64,000 nt of DNA, taken from NCBI RefSeq assembly GCF_947504215.1, contig NZ_CANNGO010000016.1, positions 1 to 64,000 on the forward strand, written 5' to 3'. Shown in pieces: positions 36,929-45,627 of the stretch (within the stretch, counting starts at the first letter, position 1; the number at the start of each line of letters is the position of its first letter). The stretch is from an uncultured Ruegeria sp. GTDB taxonomy: Bacteria; Pseudomonadota; Alphaproteobacteria; Rhodobacterales; Rhodobacteraceae. Both the position numbers and the translations under genes were made by a program. The notes beneath the pieces were generated by a model, which did no database searches, was not told where the DNA came from, and saw only the letters and a program-made list of their open reading frames with translations.

Positions 36929-38466
36929 TGGCGCGCGCTCGAACACAAAAAGTCGGGCTTCTACGGCGATTGCCCCTGTTTCTGCTGATCTGGGGTTGCG
37001 TCGCACTCGCGATGTGGATCCCCGCGATCTATGCGCTGGCGCTGGATGATCATGATACGTCCAGATCCTTTTTCTATTCGGGGATTCTAGGTCTGTTTCT
37101 GGTGGCCACGATTGCTCTGGCCTCGTCAAATCGAATCCCTAGAAGGGGAACCTTGGGTCAGTTGGCGGTCCTTTTGGCGTGCTTCACGGTGCTGCCGGTG
37201 TTTCTGGCGATTCCGTTTCATGATGCACTTGGCAACACCACTTTTCTGAACGCCTATTTCGACATGGTCAGTGCTTTGACCACGACAGGGGCAGATCTGT
37301 TTCCAAATCCCGATCGTCTGACGGCACCCCTACATCTTTGGCGCGCACTGGTCGGCTGGATGGGCGGGCTGTTGATGTGGATTTCTGCGGCGGCGATTCT
37401 GGCGCCCTTGTCGCTGGGTGGGTTCGAGGTCACCGCCCGGGGGCAGCCCGGGCGTCCGGTATCAGGTGTTGCACAAAGCGAAAAGGTAGACCCCCGCGGG
37501 CGCCTTATCCGTGTAACGCGTACGCTGACTCCGGTTTACATCGGGCTGACAGCCGTGATCTGGGTTCTTCTGTTGATTGCCGGCGAAAACGGACTGACGG
37601 CGGTGTGTCATGCCATGTCGATCATGGCCACATCCGGGATTTCTCCTGTGGGCGGGCTTGAAGGGGCGCAGGCCGGTATCACTGGTGAGGCGATCCTGTT
37701 TTTGTTCATGTTCTTTGCCTTGTCGCGCCTGACGTTTTCCACAGACACGGCGACAACCGGTTACTCTCGCCTGGACAAGGACCCTGAATTTCGTATTGGC
37801 CTTATGGTCGTTTTGGCCGTCGCCACCTTGCTGTTTCTCCGCGTGTTGGCTGGGGTAAGCGAAATCGGCGTTCAGATCGATCCGCTCCAGGCGCTGCAGG
37901 TGCTGTGGGGGATGATGTTCACGGTCATGGCCTTTCTGACCACAACCGGGTTCGAGAGTGCCAACTGGGATGATGCGCAGCAGTTATCGGGACTCGGCAC
38001 TCCGGGCCTTATCCTGATGGGGCTGGCGTTGATTGGCGGCGGTGTCGCTACGACAGCCGGCGGTGTCAAATTGCTGCGTGTGTTCGCTTTGTATCTCAAT
38101 GGCGCGCGCGAGATTGATCGGCTGATCTACCCGTCTTCGATCAGCGGTGCCGGTGGCGGCAACCGGCGCATTCAAAGTGGTGGTGCCTTTATCGCCTGGA
38201 TCTTCCTGATGCTCTTGGCGCTGACCCTGGCAGTGTTCAACCTGCTGCTGGCCGCAATGGGATCCAGTTTTGAGCAAGCGATGGTTCTGAGCGTCGCCGC
38301 GCTGAGCACAACCGGGCCGTTGATCGAGCTGGCCACCGATGTTCCGATCCGGCTGATTGACCTGCCCGGAAGCGCCAAAATAACCTTATGCGCGGCCATG
38401 GTCATCGGCCGTCTTGAGACGCTTGCAATTGTTGCTTTGATCACACCATCGCTTTGGCGAGACTAA
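36928..38466 (+). CDS. trkH: Trk potassium uptake channel TrkH
   Basis: A 512-residue membrane protein with four pore-loop repeats of the SKT family, seen as ALTTTGADLF, SIMATSGISPVGG, AFLTTTGFESANWD and AALSTTGPLIELATD, in which TxG lines the potassium filter. Length and helix number fit TrkH. It follows trkA with a TGATG overlap and precedes hfq by 132 bp. Confidence 0.95.
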   Translation: MARARTQKVGLLRRLPLFLLIWGCVALAMWIPAIYALALDDHDTSRSFFYSGILGLFLVATIALASSNRIPRRGTLGQLAVLLACFTVLPVFLAIPFHDALGNTTFLNAYFDMVSALTTTGADLFPNPDRLTAPLHLWRALVGWMGGLLMWISAAAILAPLSLGGFEVTARGQPGRPVSGVAQSEKVDPRGRLIRVTRTLTPVYIGLTAVIWVLLLIAGENGLTAVCHAMSIMATSGISPVGGLEGAQAGITGEAILFLFMFFALSRLTFSTDTATTGYSRLDKDPEFRIGLMVVLAVATLLFLRVLAGVSEIGVQIDPLQALQVLWGMMFTVMAFLTTTGFESANWDDAQQLSGLGTPGLILMGLALIGGGVATTAGGVKLLRVFALYLNGAREIDRLIYPSSISGAGGGNRRIQSGGAFIAWIFLMLLALTLAVFNLLLAAMGSSFEQAMVLSVAALSTTGPLIELATDVPIRLIDLPGSAKITLCAAMVIGRLETLAIVALITPSLWRD

Positions 38467-38598
38467 GCCAACGCCTGCGTCTGGTCTTTACTGCCTTATT
38501 TTTCATCTGGAATATCTCTGCGCGGCACTCCATACTCACGCAGAGGGAGCGCGTTGGTCCGCAGCGCGTAGCAAGAACAACGGCGAGTTTATAAAAAT

Positions 38599-38838
38599 AT
38601 GGCTTCGGACAGACAGAATCTTCAGGATGCCTTCCTGAACAATGTACGAAAAGCAAAGGTCCCGGTCACGATTTTCCTGATCAATGGCGTCAAATTGCAG
38701 GGTGTGATCACCTGGTTCGATAATTTTTGCGTATTGTTGCGCCGCGACGGACAGTCGCAGTTGGTATACAAACACGCGATTTCGACCATCATGCCATCAC
38801 AACCTATTAACCTGTACGAGGGCGAAGACGCCTCTTGA
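38599..38838 (+). CDS. hfq: RNA chaperone Hfq
   Basis: A 79-residue Sm-fold protein. The Sm1 pattern [23 protein letters not shown] and Sm2 [13 protein letters not shown] are clear, and Q8-type residue and the YKH motif are present. It pairs small RNAs with mRNAs. It precedes hflX with a 1-base overlap, as in many Proteobacteria. The sRNA candidate at 58369-58444 may be one of its clients. Confidence 0.97.
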   Translation: MASDRQNLQDAFLNNVRKAKVPVTIFLINGVKLQGVITWFDNFCVLLRRDGQSQLVYKHAISTIMPSQPINLYEGEDAS

Positions 38839-40109
38839 TGGAACATGACAGGACGCGCACCCGGGCTTGGGTGCTGCATCCCGAAATCAAATCAGATGAA
38901 CAGCGCCGTGTCCCTGAACCGGCGCTGGCCGAAGCAGTTTCACTGGCCGTGGCTTTGCCCGATCTGGACGTGATCGGATCCGACATTGTGCGCCTGCCGC
39001 GCGCTCAGCCGGGGTTGTTGTTCGGCAGCGGCAAGATCGAAGAGCTGGGCGAAAGGTTTCATGACGCCGAGGTCGAGCTGGTCCTGATCGACGGCCCTGT
39101 AACGCCGGTTCAGCAGCGCAATCTTGAAAAGGCATGGAATGTTAAAATCCTCGACCGGACCGGTCTGATCCTCGAGATTTTCTCGGATCGTGCCCGAACC
39201 CGCGAAGGTGTGTTGCAGGTCGAGATGGCGGCCCTTAGCTATCAGCGCACACGTCTTGTCCGCGCCTGGACCCACCTTGAGCGGCAGCGGGGCGGATTGG
39301 GATTTGTCGGCGGACCCGGCGAAACGCAGATCGAGGCTGACCGCCGTGCTATTGATGATCAACTGGTGCGTCTACGGCGTCAGTTGCAGAAAGTCATTAA
39401 GACCCGCACGCTGCATCGTGCGGCGCGCGCCAAAGTGCCTTATCCGATTGTGGCGCTTGTCGGCTATACGAACGCGGGTAAATCGACGCTGTTCAATCGC
39501 CTGACCGGCGCCGAGGTCATGGCCAAGGACATGCTGTTTGCCACGCTGGATCCAACAATGCGGCGTGTGGAATTGCCGGACGGCCCCGAGATTATTCTGT
39601 CGGACACGGTTGGGTTCATCTCGAACCTGCCGACCGAGTTGGTGGCGGCGTTTCGTGCCACGCTGGAAGAGGTTCTGGGCGCTGATCTGATCGTACATGT
39701 CCGGGATATCAGTCATGATGAAACCGAAGCTCAGGCGGCAGACGTCGAGACGATCCTGACATCGCTGGGGGTTGATGAAGACCGTCCGCGCCTGGAAGTC
39801 TGGAACAAGATCGACTTGCTGAATGCAGATGAGCGCGAAGCGGCGTTGGCCCGAGCAGATCGGGAGGCCGAGATCTTTGCCATTTCGGCCATAACGGGTG
39901 AGGGGATCAGTACGTTATTGGCCGAGGTTGCAGAAAAACTGCAAGGCACCCGGCGCGAGGAAACCCTGACGCTAAGCTTTGCAGAAGGTGACAAGCGTGC
40001 CTGGTTGTACCGACATGACGTAGTTCGGTCTGAAGAACAGACAGAAGACGGCTTCCAAATCGCAGTTTTGTGGACCGATAAACAGGCATCACAATTTGCT
40101 GCGATCTAG
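38838..40109 (+). CDS. hflX: ribosome-associated GTPase HflX
   Basis: A 423-residue GTPase that splits stalled ribosomes. The N-terminal HflX domain leads into the G domain with P-loop GYTNAGKST, switch region TLDPTMRR, DTVGF and NKID. The ATG at 38838 overlaps the hfq stop by one base. Its TAG stop is interlocked with that of the convergent gene at 40106 (CTAG). Confidence 0.95.
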   Translation: MEHDRTRTRAWVLHPEIKSDEQRRVPEPALAEAVSLAVALPDLDVIGSDIVRLPRAQPGLLFGSGKIEELGERFHDAEVELVLIDGPVTPVQQRNLEKAWNVKILDRTGLILEIFSDRARTREGVLQVEMAALSYQRTRLVRAWTHLERQRGGLGFVGGPGETQIEADRRAIDDQLVRLRRQLQKVIKTRTLHRAARAKVPYPIVALVGYTNAGKSTLFNRLTGAEVMAKDMLFATLDPTMRRVELPDGPEIILSDTVGFISNLPTELVAAFRATLEEVLGADLIVHVRDISHDETEAQAADVETILTSLGVDEDRPRLEVWNKIDLLNADEREAALARADREAEIFAISAITGEGISTLLAEVAEKLQGTRREETLTLSFAEGDKRAWLYRHDVVRSEEQTEDGFQIAVLWTDKQASQFAAI

Positions 40110-40507
40110 GCCTTTTTGCCATTGATCTGAGACTGGTAGTCTTCTTCATCAAACCAGCCCAACGAAGACTGAACCTTATGGTCTGGCGTCAGTTCCCATT
40201 CCTCCCAGCCGCGTGCGATGACATGGTTACCGGTTTCGGAATGATGGCCTTCGAGGGTCCAGACAAAAATGGCATGAGATCCCGCCCACCGCAGCATGTC
40301 GCACCGGACTTCTAAATCGGGAAATTCGCTGTAAAAGCCGCGCGCCATCTCGGCGATTGCGGCGTGGCCTTGGATAGGCTCGCCTCGGTTAATCGCAATC
40401 TGTCCGTCGTGTGCATAAAAGCTGGCCACGGCATCGGCGTCGCCCGAACTCCAGGCGATTGCGTAATCACGTGCGAGATTGTTCAGAATGTCGCGAATAC
40501 TGGCCAT
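40106..40507 (-). CDS. NTF2/SnoaL-like domain protein
   Basis: A 133-residue protein with a cone-shaped NTF2 fold pattern: N-terminal helix ILNNLARDYAIAWSSGDADAVASFYAHDG, INRGEPIQGHAAI loop, and beta strands ending SLGWFDEEDY. The family includes isomerases, hydrolases and small-ligand binders; no active-site residues can be fixed. ATG at 40507 is used instead of the in-frame 40576. It starts the minus-strand block toward hemB. Confidence 0.75.
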   Translation of the reverse strand: MASIRDILNNLARDYAIAWSSGDADAVASFYAHDGQIAINRGEPIQGHAAIAEMARGFYSEFPDLEVRCDMLRWAGSHAIFVWTLEGHHSETGNHVIARGWEEWELTPDHKVQSSLGWFDEEDYQSQINGKKA

Positions 40508-40612
40508 GATTGTCCCCTGGTCGCCGTTTGTCGGCCAGTGGATAGTAGGCGGCGCGGCTGTCGGCGTCCACGACACGAAAAAAAAGGGGCGAGGACTTGC
40601 CGAACGGATGGC

Positions 40613-43075
40613 TTATCGCGGGATCAGGTTTGTGACGCCGACAGCCGCGGCCCGCGCCAGATCCATATCCAGTGACATCGGGATGTACTCACCACGCCGC
40701 CACAGCTGTGCCTGATCGTCGTAATAGCGAGACAGAAAATGACCTGACTGCCCGGTTGCAGTGATAAAAACCGAGCTGTCAGGGTCGGCAAAATCATAAA
40801 CACCACGATAGCCCGCACCGTGCACGTTCTGGAACGGATCCGGGCCCTCGCCGGATGTGCGACCGCGCAGCAGGGTGTTGTCACCACCGCTTGTAGACTG
40901 GCGAATGTTCACGAAATACCGCAGAACGGGGACTTCACCTAGAACAGGGTGATCATGAGTGGCTTGATGCGCATCGCCCCAACGCAACGATTCCAACGCG
41001 CTGCCATACCGCTCGGATATCCAGATCAACGCATCGTCCAGCGCCAGACGTGCCATTTCCGTGCAGGTCTCTTTGGGCGCGCTTTGGCGGACGTCGCACC
41101 AGACCCCAGCACCGTCAATGTCGCGGTAGACCCGTTCGATGAACAAGGGCTCAACATGTTTGAACTCACCGGCCAGAGGGCCAAGCTCGTCCGAGATCAG
41201 ACGGGCCTGAAGCGCCCGCAACCATGCGGCATAGATCAGAGGTTCTGGAAGATGTTCGTTCATCTCACCATTCCAGTCGGCCAAAAGCGTCAGGGCAATC
41301 TGGCGCTGGCGTTCTGGCGTGCCTTCGGGGGCGGACGCCCCTGTAAACCATAGATCAGCCCCGATCAGCGGCAGCAATGAACGGGCGGTGAAACTGACCG
41401 TGTCCAATTGCGCTTCGATAAAGCTGTCGCGGGTGTGAACCTCGCGGGACATCATCAAACGTTCCCATCGGTTGACGCGTTGCGTATCGCCCCACTCAAA
41501 AGACACGTGATTTGGAAACGGGCGATCAATGATCTTATTGTTGGTATTGCCCAAAACACCACCTACAGGGGCAACGAATTCGGGGTTTTCTGCATAGGGC
41601 AGGCGCCCTTGCCAACGGTTGGCTTCGATCCAGCCCGGTGTCGGAATGCGCCCTTGGCTTTGATTGCGCAGATGGCGCCCCGGCATTGCTCCGATCAGTT
41701 TCATTCCAATCGTGTCCGTATCGACTAACGACAGGTTCTGCGACGGGGCGATAAACTGTTCGGCTACTTCGATGGCCTGGTCCACATTGTCTGCATTCAT
41801 CAACGCCATTGAGGCGGTCATTGATGTGTCCTGAGGGCTGAGCGCGGTCCACGATAAAGACGCAACATGCCCCGGAGGCGTGATCGTTTCCAGATCGTAG
41901 TGGCTGCCCGGCAGGACCGGGCCGTTATCAGTCCAGCGCAATGTCAGCGTTATAGGGGCTTCGCCCTGGATTTCGATGATCGAGGGGCGTTTGCGAAACT
42001 CTTTGTAGCCGTCTGGTGTCAGGTATTCTTCTGGGTTGTTCGGGTTCAGCTGCTCGATATGCACGTCCTGATCGTCCAGATAGGACGAGGTTAGCCCCCA
42101 TCCAAGCCGGTCGCTGCGACCGCTCATGACGGCTGGTATGCCGGGGATTGTTGCACCGATGACGCCGCCTTTGGCCAGCCCCAGATGTGCCAGATACCAG
42201 ACACCCGGAGCTGTGAGCCCCAGATGGGGATCATTGGCCAACAGGGTGCCACCACTGGCGGACCGGGACGGAGCAGCGGTCCATGCGTTGGATGCCCCGG
42301 CCAACCCACGTTTGGGGAAGGGCGACAGCGGCGTGTTGGGCATGTCGGTTCCGCGCGCATAACGTGGCAGGGTTGGAAACAATGATGCATATTCTGGCAA
42401 TGCGGCTATTCCGGGCCCGGGGACGTCGGGCAGGATATCGGCCAGCCGTTCAGGGTTGTTCAGCATCAGCGAGGTGCGGGCCCGCAGCACCTCATCCTGC
42501 AAATGCCCGGACAGCTGAAGCCCCATCAGCTTGATCACCGCAATACTGTCGCCGGGTTGCCAAGGGGATACGGGGGTTTTGAACAGAAACATCTCGGGCG
42601 CGCCGCGGCCCAACGCTTCTTCGTTGATCTCGGTCAGGCGGGCGTTGACGCCCGCCGCATAAGACCTCAGTGCAGCTTTGGTGTAGTCGTCCTGAACCTC
42701 GACCGAGCGATGCGCCAGACCATACAGATCCAACCGGCGCAGCAGTTTATCGATATGAACGGTGCGTGGTCCAAACACTTCGGACAACCGGCCCTGCGCC
42801 GTGCGGCGCATCACTGTCATTTGCCAAAGGCGATCCTGTGCATGGGCATACCCTAGTCCGAAAAAGACATCCGGGTCGGTTTCAGCCAGAATATGAGGCA
42901 CATTGGCCGTATCGCGCACGATCTCGACCGGAGCGGTCAGCCCGCGAACTTCTAGGGTTTGGTCGTATTCAGGCAGGGACTGACTGGCCAGAAAATAGAC
43001 AAGGCCCACACCGGCGAGGATCAGCAGGACCAGGCCCGAGGCAATGCGCACCAGCCAGCGAAAAACAAGACCCAT
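40613..43075 (-). CDS. penicillin acylase family Ntn-hydrolase
   Basis: An 820-residue exported hydrolase. One N-terminal membrane segment (WLVRIASGLVLLILAGVGLVYFLA) anchors it, then the alpha chain, and the beta chain begins at the autocatalytic Ser in GASNAWTAAPSRSASGG (about residue 262). The family cuts amide bonds of penicillins, acyl-homoserine lactones and cyclic imidopeptides; the substrate here is unknown. The ATG at 43075 (MGLVFRW) is used, while the longer ORF to 43207 lacks a sensible N-terminus. Confidence 0.9.
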   Translation of the reverse strand: MGLVFRWLVRIASGLVLLILAGVGLVYFLASQSLPEYDQTLEVRGLTAPVEIVRDTANVPHILAETDPDVFFGLGYAHAQDRLWQMTVMRRTAQGRLSEVFGPRTVHIDKLLRRLDLYGLAHRSVEVQDDYTKAALRSYAAGVNARLTEINEEALGRGAPEMFLFKTPVSPWQPGDSIAVIKLMGLQLSGHLQDEVLRARTSLMLNNPERLADILPDVPGPGIAALPEYASLFPTLPRYARGTDMPNTPLSPFPKRGLAGASNAWTAAPSRSASGGTLLANDPHLGLTAPGVWYLAHLGLAKGGVIGATIPGIPAVMSGRSDRLGWGLTSSYLDDQDVHIEQLNPNNPEEYLTPDGYKEFRKRPSIIEIQGEAPITLTLRWTDNGPVLPGSHYDLETITPPGHVASLSWTALSPQDTSMTASMALMNADNVDQAIEVAEQFIAPSQNLSLVDTDTIGMKLIGAMPGRHLRNQSQGRIPTPGWIEANRWQGRLPYAENPEFVAPVGGVLGNTNNKIIDRPFPNHVSFEWGDTQRVNRWERLMMSREVHTRDSFIEAQLDTVSFTARSLLPLIGADLWFTGASAPEGTPERQRQIALTLLADWNGEMNEHLPEPLIYAAWLRALQARLISDELGPLAGEFKHVEPLFIERVYRDIDGAGVWCDVRQSAPKETCTEMARLALDDALIWISERYGSALESLRWGDAHQATHDHPVLGEVPVLRYFVNIRQSTSGGDNTLLRGRTSGEGPDPFQNVHGAGYRGVYDFADPDSSVFITATGQSGHFLSRYYDDQAQLWRRGEYIPMSLDMDLARAAAVGVTNLIPR

Positions 43076-43175
43076 CAATGCCCCACATTCTTCTTCATAA
43101 TTCGATGTCGCAAAGACTAGTGGATGGCGGCTGTGACCGAAAGAGGAACGGCGCAAGAACGTGTCAAAGACAGGG

Positions 43176-43217
43176 CAAAATGAAAACCCCGTCGCAGTGA
43201 CAAACACGGCAACGGGG
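43176..43217 (-). terminator. Rho-independent terminator after the SYLF gene
   Basis: On the minus strand CCCCGTTGC pairs with GCGACGGGG (one G-T wobble) across a 13-base loop, followed by TTTTCATTTTG. It lies just past the stop of the SYLF gene at 43245 and ahead of the penicillin acylase gene, so the latter has its own promoter. Confidence 0.8.
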
Positions 43218-43244
43218 TGGGAAAAGTGGTAGGTATCGCCCGAG

Positions 43245-43817
43245 TTAAGGAATGATGCGCGTGTATTTGGTGCCTTCTACGGTTGCGCCGAATTTGAGAC
43301 CGGCCTGCCCAAAGATGGCCGCCAGAACTGGGGTCCGCAACGTCGTCGTATCCGTTGACAGGGTTTCGCCTGTCGCATCGACAACATAGCCGATATCGGC
43401 ACCCGCGGTCCAACCGCTGGCGCGCCGGAAATCGTTCAATGCATCCTGCGTCATGAAGAACAGCACATGGGTGTATTGTTGTGCGCCGATCTGCAAACCA
43501 GCGCTGCCGGAAACTGCGGAATAGTAATCGACGGTTGCGCCTTGAATGCGCAACGCACCGCGCCCGTAAGCGCCGCCAAAGATAAAGCCGGCTTCGGTGA
43601 TCAACGGCATGACCAGCATGCCAGTTGCCTTTTGCGAAATCTCGACCGTATTGGGGTACCGCGTGTACATTTCGTTCAGCGTCGCATCGACGCGGGCGTC
43701 GATCGTGGTGGCATTGGATGAACCGACCCCGTTGCCGCAAGCGGCAGTAAAGGTCAGACCGGTCATGCCAAGGGCAAAACCACGACGCGTCAGTCGGGGG
43801 GAGTTGGAACTGCTCAT
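43245..43817 (-). CDS. twin-arginine-exported SYLF-domain lipid-binding lipoprotein (YSC84-like)
   Basis: A 190-residue protein. The signal region has a twin-arginine motif (RLTRRGFALGMTG, R11-R12) and a lipobox-like TAAC ending at Cys27, so export by Tat and then lipidation is likely. The body shows the YSC84/SYLF pattern: AGFIFGGAYGRGALRI, SAVSGSAGLQIGAQQYTHVLFFM, and FGATVEGTKYTRIIP. Related proteins bind phosphoinositide-like lipids or act as outer-membrane factors. It follows hemB on the same strand by 145 bp. Confidence 0.85.
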   Translation of the reverse strand: MSSSNSPRLTRRGFALGMTGLTFTAACGNGVGSSNATTIDARVDATLNEMYTRYPNTVEISQKATGMLVMPLITEAGFIFGGAYGRGALRIQGATVDYYSAVSGSAGLQIGAQQYTHVLFFMTQDALNDFRRASGWTAGADIGYVVDATGETLSTDTTTLRTPVLAAIFGQAGLKFGATVEGTKYTRIIP

Positions 43818-43941
43818 GATTGTTATATCTCTGTCGAAGTGCCTGAAATGTCGGGTGAACCCGATCTTGGCCGTTAGACTACGCGGATTGTTGCGCTATG
43901 TCACGGGAAAAGCTGGCGTAGCAGCCTCGCACACCAGCGGA

Positions 43942-43967
43942 AAACCGCAATGGGTCGGCGGTTTAGT
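43942..43967 (-). terminator. weak hairpin after hemB
   Basis: AAACCGC and GCGGTTT form a 7-bp stem that begins in the hemB stop codon, with a short TTTT ending. Termination is possible but weak. Confidence 0.35.
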
Positions 43968-44961
43968 CTTGTAAATACCTTGCGACCTGCGGGGCGAAAT
44001 AGGTCAGGATGCCATCGCATCCGGCACGCTTGAAGGCCATCAGGCTTTCCAGCATTGCCTTCTCACCGTCTATCCAACCGTTCTGCGCAGCCGCCTGCAT
44101 CATCGCGTATTCTCCGGACACCTGATAGGCGTAGGTCGGTGCCCCAAACGTGTCTTTTACGCGGCGGCAGATATCCAGATAGGGCATGCCCGGTTTGATC
44201 ATCACCATATCGGCGCCTTCAGTCAGGTCACGTTCGATCAGGCGAATGGCCTCGTCAGAATTGGCCGGGTCCATCTGATAGGTCTTTTTGTCACCGGTCA
44301 GTGCGCCTGATGCGCCAACAGCATCGCGGAACGGCCCGTAAAAGGCGCTGGCGTATTTCGCGGCGTAGCTGAGGATCATAACGTTGTGATGGCCAGCACT
44401 TTCCAGCGCGCGGCGCATTTCCCCGATACGGCCGTCCATCATGTCCGATGGGCCGATAATATCGGCCCCGGCCTCGGCCTGGGCCAATGTCATTTTCACC
44501 AGCGCTTCGACGGTCTGATCATTTACGATCTCACCCTCAACGACATAGCCGTCATGACCGTTGATATTGTAGGGATCCAGCGCCACATCGGTCATGACCG
44601 CGATGTCAGGCGCGGCCGTCTTGATCGCCCTGATCGCCCGGTTGGACAGGTTGTCTGGGTTCCAGGCCTCGGCGCAGTCTTCGGTTTTGAGAGACGCATC
44701 CGTATAAGGAAAGATGCAGATTGCGGGTATGCCAAGCGCTTGTGCCTCAACAGCCGCTCTGGCGATCAGGTCGACGGAACGGCGCATGACACCGGGCATC
44801 GAGGACACGGGTTCTTCCACGCCTTCCCCATCCCTGACAAAGACCGGCCAGATCAAGTCATCGCTGGTCAAAGTGTTTTCCCGAACCAACCCCCGAACAG
44901 CCGCAGATTGACGCGCACGCCGGAACCGGGTCAGGGGAAAAGGGGCAATGGTCGGTTTCAT
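43963..44961 (-). CDS. hemB: delta-aminolevulinic acid dehydratase (porphobilinogen synthase)
   Basis: A 332-residue enzyme that makes porphobilinogen for haem, bacteriochlorophyll and vitamin B12. Schiff-base lysines lie in LSYAAKYASAFYGPFRDA and MIKPGMPYLD. The zinc cysteine triad of animal enzymes is absent: the segment reads DVALDPYNINGHDG, the aspartate-rich, magnesium/potassium-type form known from Rhodobacter. ATG at 44961 is used over the longer 45027 frame. It is divergent from the 45081 gene. Confidence 0.95.
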   Translation of the reverse strand: MKPTIAPFPLTRFRRARQSAAVRGLVRENTLTSDDLIWPVFVRDGEGVEEPVSSMPGVMRRSVDLIARAAVEAQALGIPAICIFPYTDASLKTEDCAEAWNPDNLSNRAIRAIKTAAPDIAVMTDVALDPYNINGHDGYVVEGEIVNDQTVEALVKMTLAQAEAGADIIGPSDMMDGRIGEMRRALESAGHHNVMILSYAAKYASAFYGPFRDAVGASGALTGDKKTYQMDPANSDEAIRLIERDLTEGADMVMIKPGMPYLDICRRVKDTFGAPTYAYQVSGEYAMMQAAAQNGWIDGEKAMLESLMAFKRAGCDGILTYFAPQVARYLQD

Positions 44962-45080
44962 GACTCGTTCTCCTTGAACAATGCCGCATTGGGTGGCATG
45001 AATTCGCGACGGTCTCAAGGGTACCAATGGACGCGCTGGTGCGATAGAACCCCCTGAGGATTTTGAATAAAGGGCTGGGT

Positions 45081-45605
45081 TTGGACTGGTACACTTCGAT
45101 CTTCGAACTCATCGACATGCGCAGCTTTTCAAATCTGTGGTTTTGGATCGTCTTGGCGGTGGTTTGGTCGTCAACCAGCCATTGGGTGATGGGCGTCCCT
45201 TATGATCTTGTGATCCGCGCCCGTCGCGTCGGTGGTCAGGCCGAAGCCGATCTGCTGGACATCGTGCGGATCCAAACCAATCGGATGCTAAACATCGTTG
45301 ATATGTCCGGAACGCTGCTTTTGGCCATCGTGTGCTTTGTGTCCACGGGGCTTGGTACTTTGGGCTTTTTTTACGGAGTCGAGTTTGCTCAGGCAGTTTT
45401 CCTGCTGGCGTTTCCAATGACATTCGTGACGCTTGTGAACATTTTTCACGCCCGGCGGTTACGCCAAGAGGAGCTGACGCTTGAACGGGTTGCAAAAACC
45501 CTGTCTCGCTGTCGGCTGTATACCCAGATCATCGGTATGATCTCGGTGCTGGTCACTGCGCTTTGGGGCATGTATCAGAACATTTCGATCGGCGTTCTGG
45601 GATAG
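45081..45605 (+). CDS. membrane protein annotated in relatives as SufBCD-complex component
   Basis: A 174-residue protein with four or five helices (NLWFWIVLAVVWSSTSHWV; MLNIVDMSGTLLLAIVCFV; FAQAVFLLAFPMTFVTLVNI; IIGMISVLVTALWGMYQNI). I recall that Rhodobacterales relatives carry the annotation 'component of SufBCD complex', but nothing here shows iron-sulfur function. The TTG at 45081 (MDWYTSIFELIDMRSF) is preferred to 45063 because AAGGG lies at ideal spacing and the family N-terminus matches. mfd follows 22 bp later in the same direction. Confidence 0.65.
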   Translation: MDWYTSIFELIDMRSFSNLWFWIVLAVVWSSTSHWVMGVPYDLVIRARRVGGQAEADLLDIVRIQTNRMLNIVDMSGTLLLAIVCFVSTGLGTLGFFYGVEFAQAVFLLAFPMTFVTLVNIFHARRLRQEELTLERVAKTLSRCRLYTQIIGMISVLVTALWGMYQNISIGVLG

Positions 45606-45627
45606 CAAAAATCTGAAAGGCAAGGCG

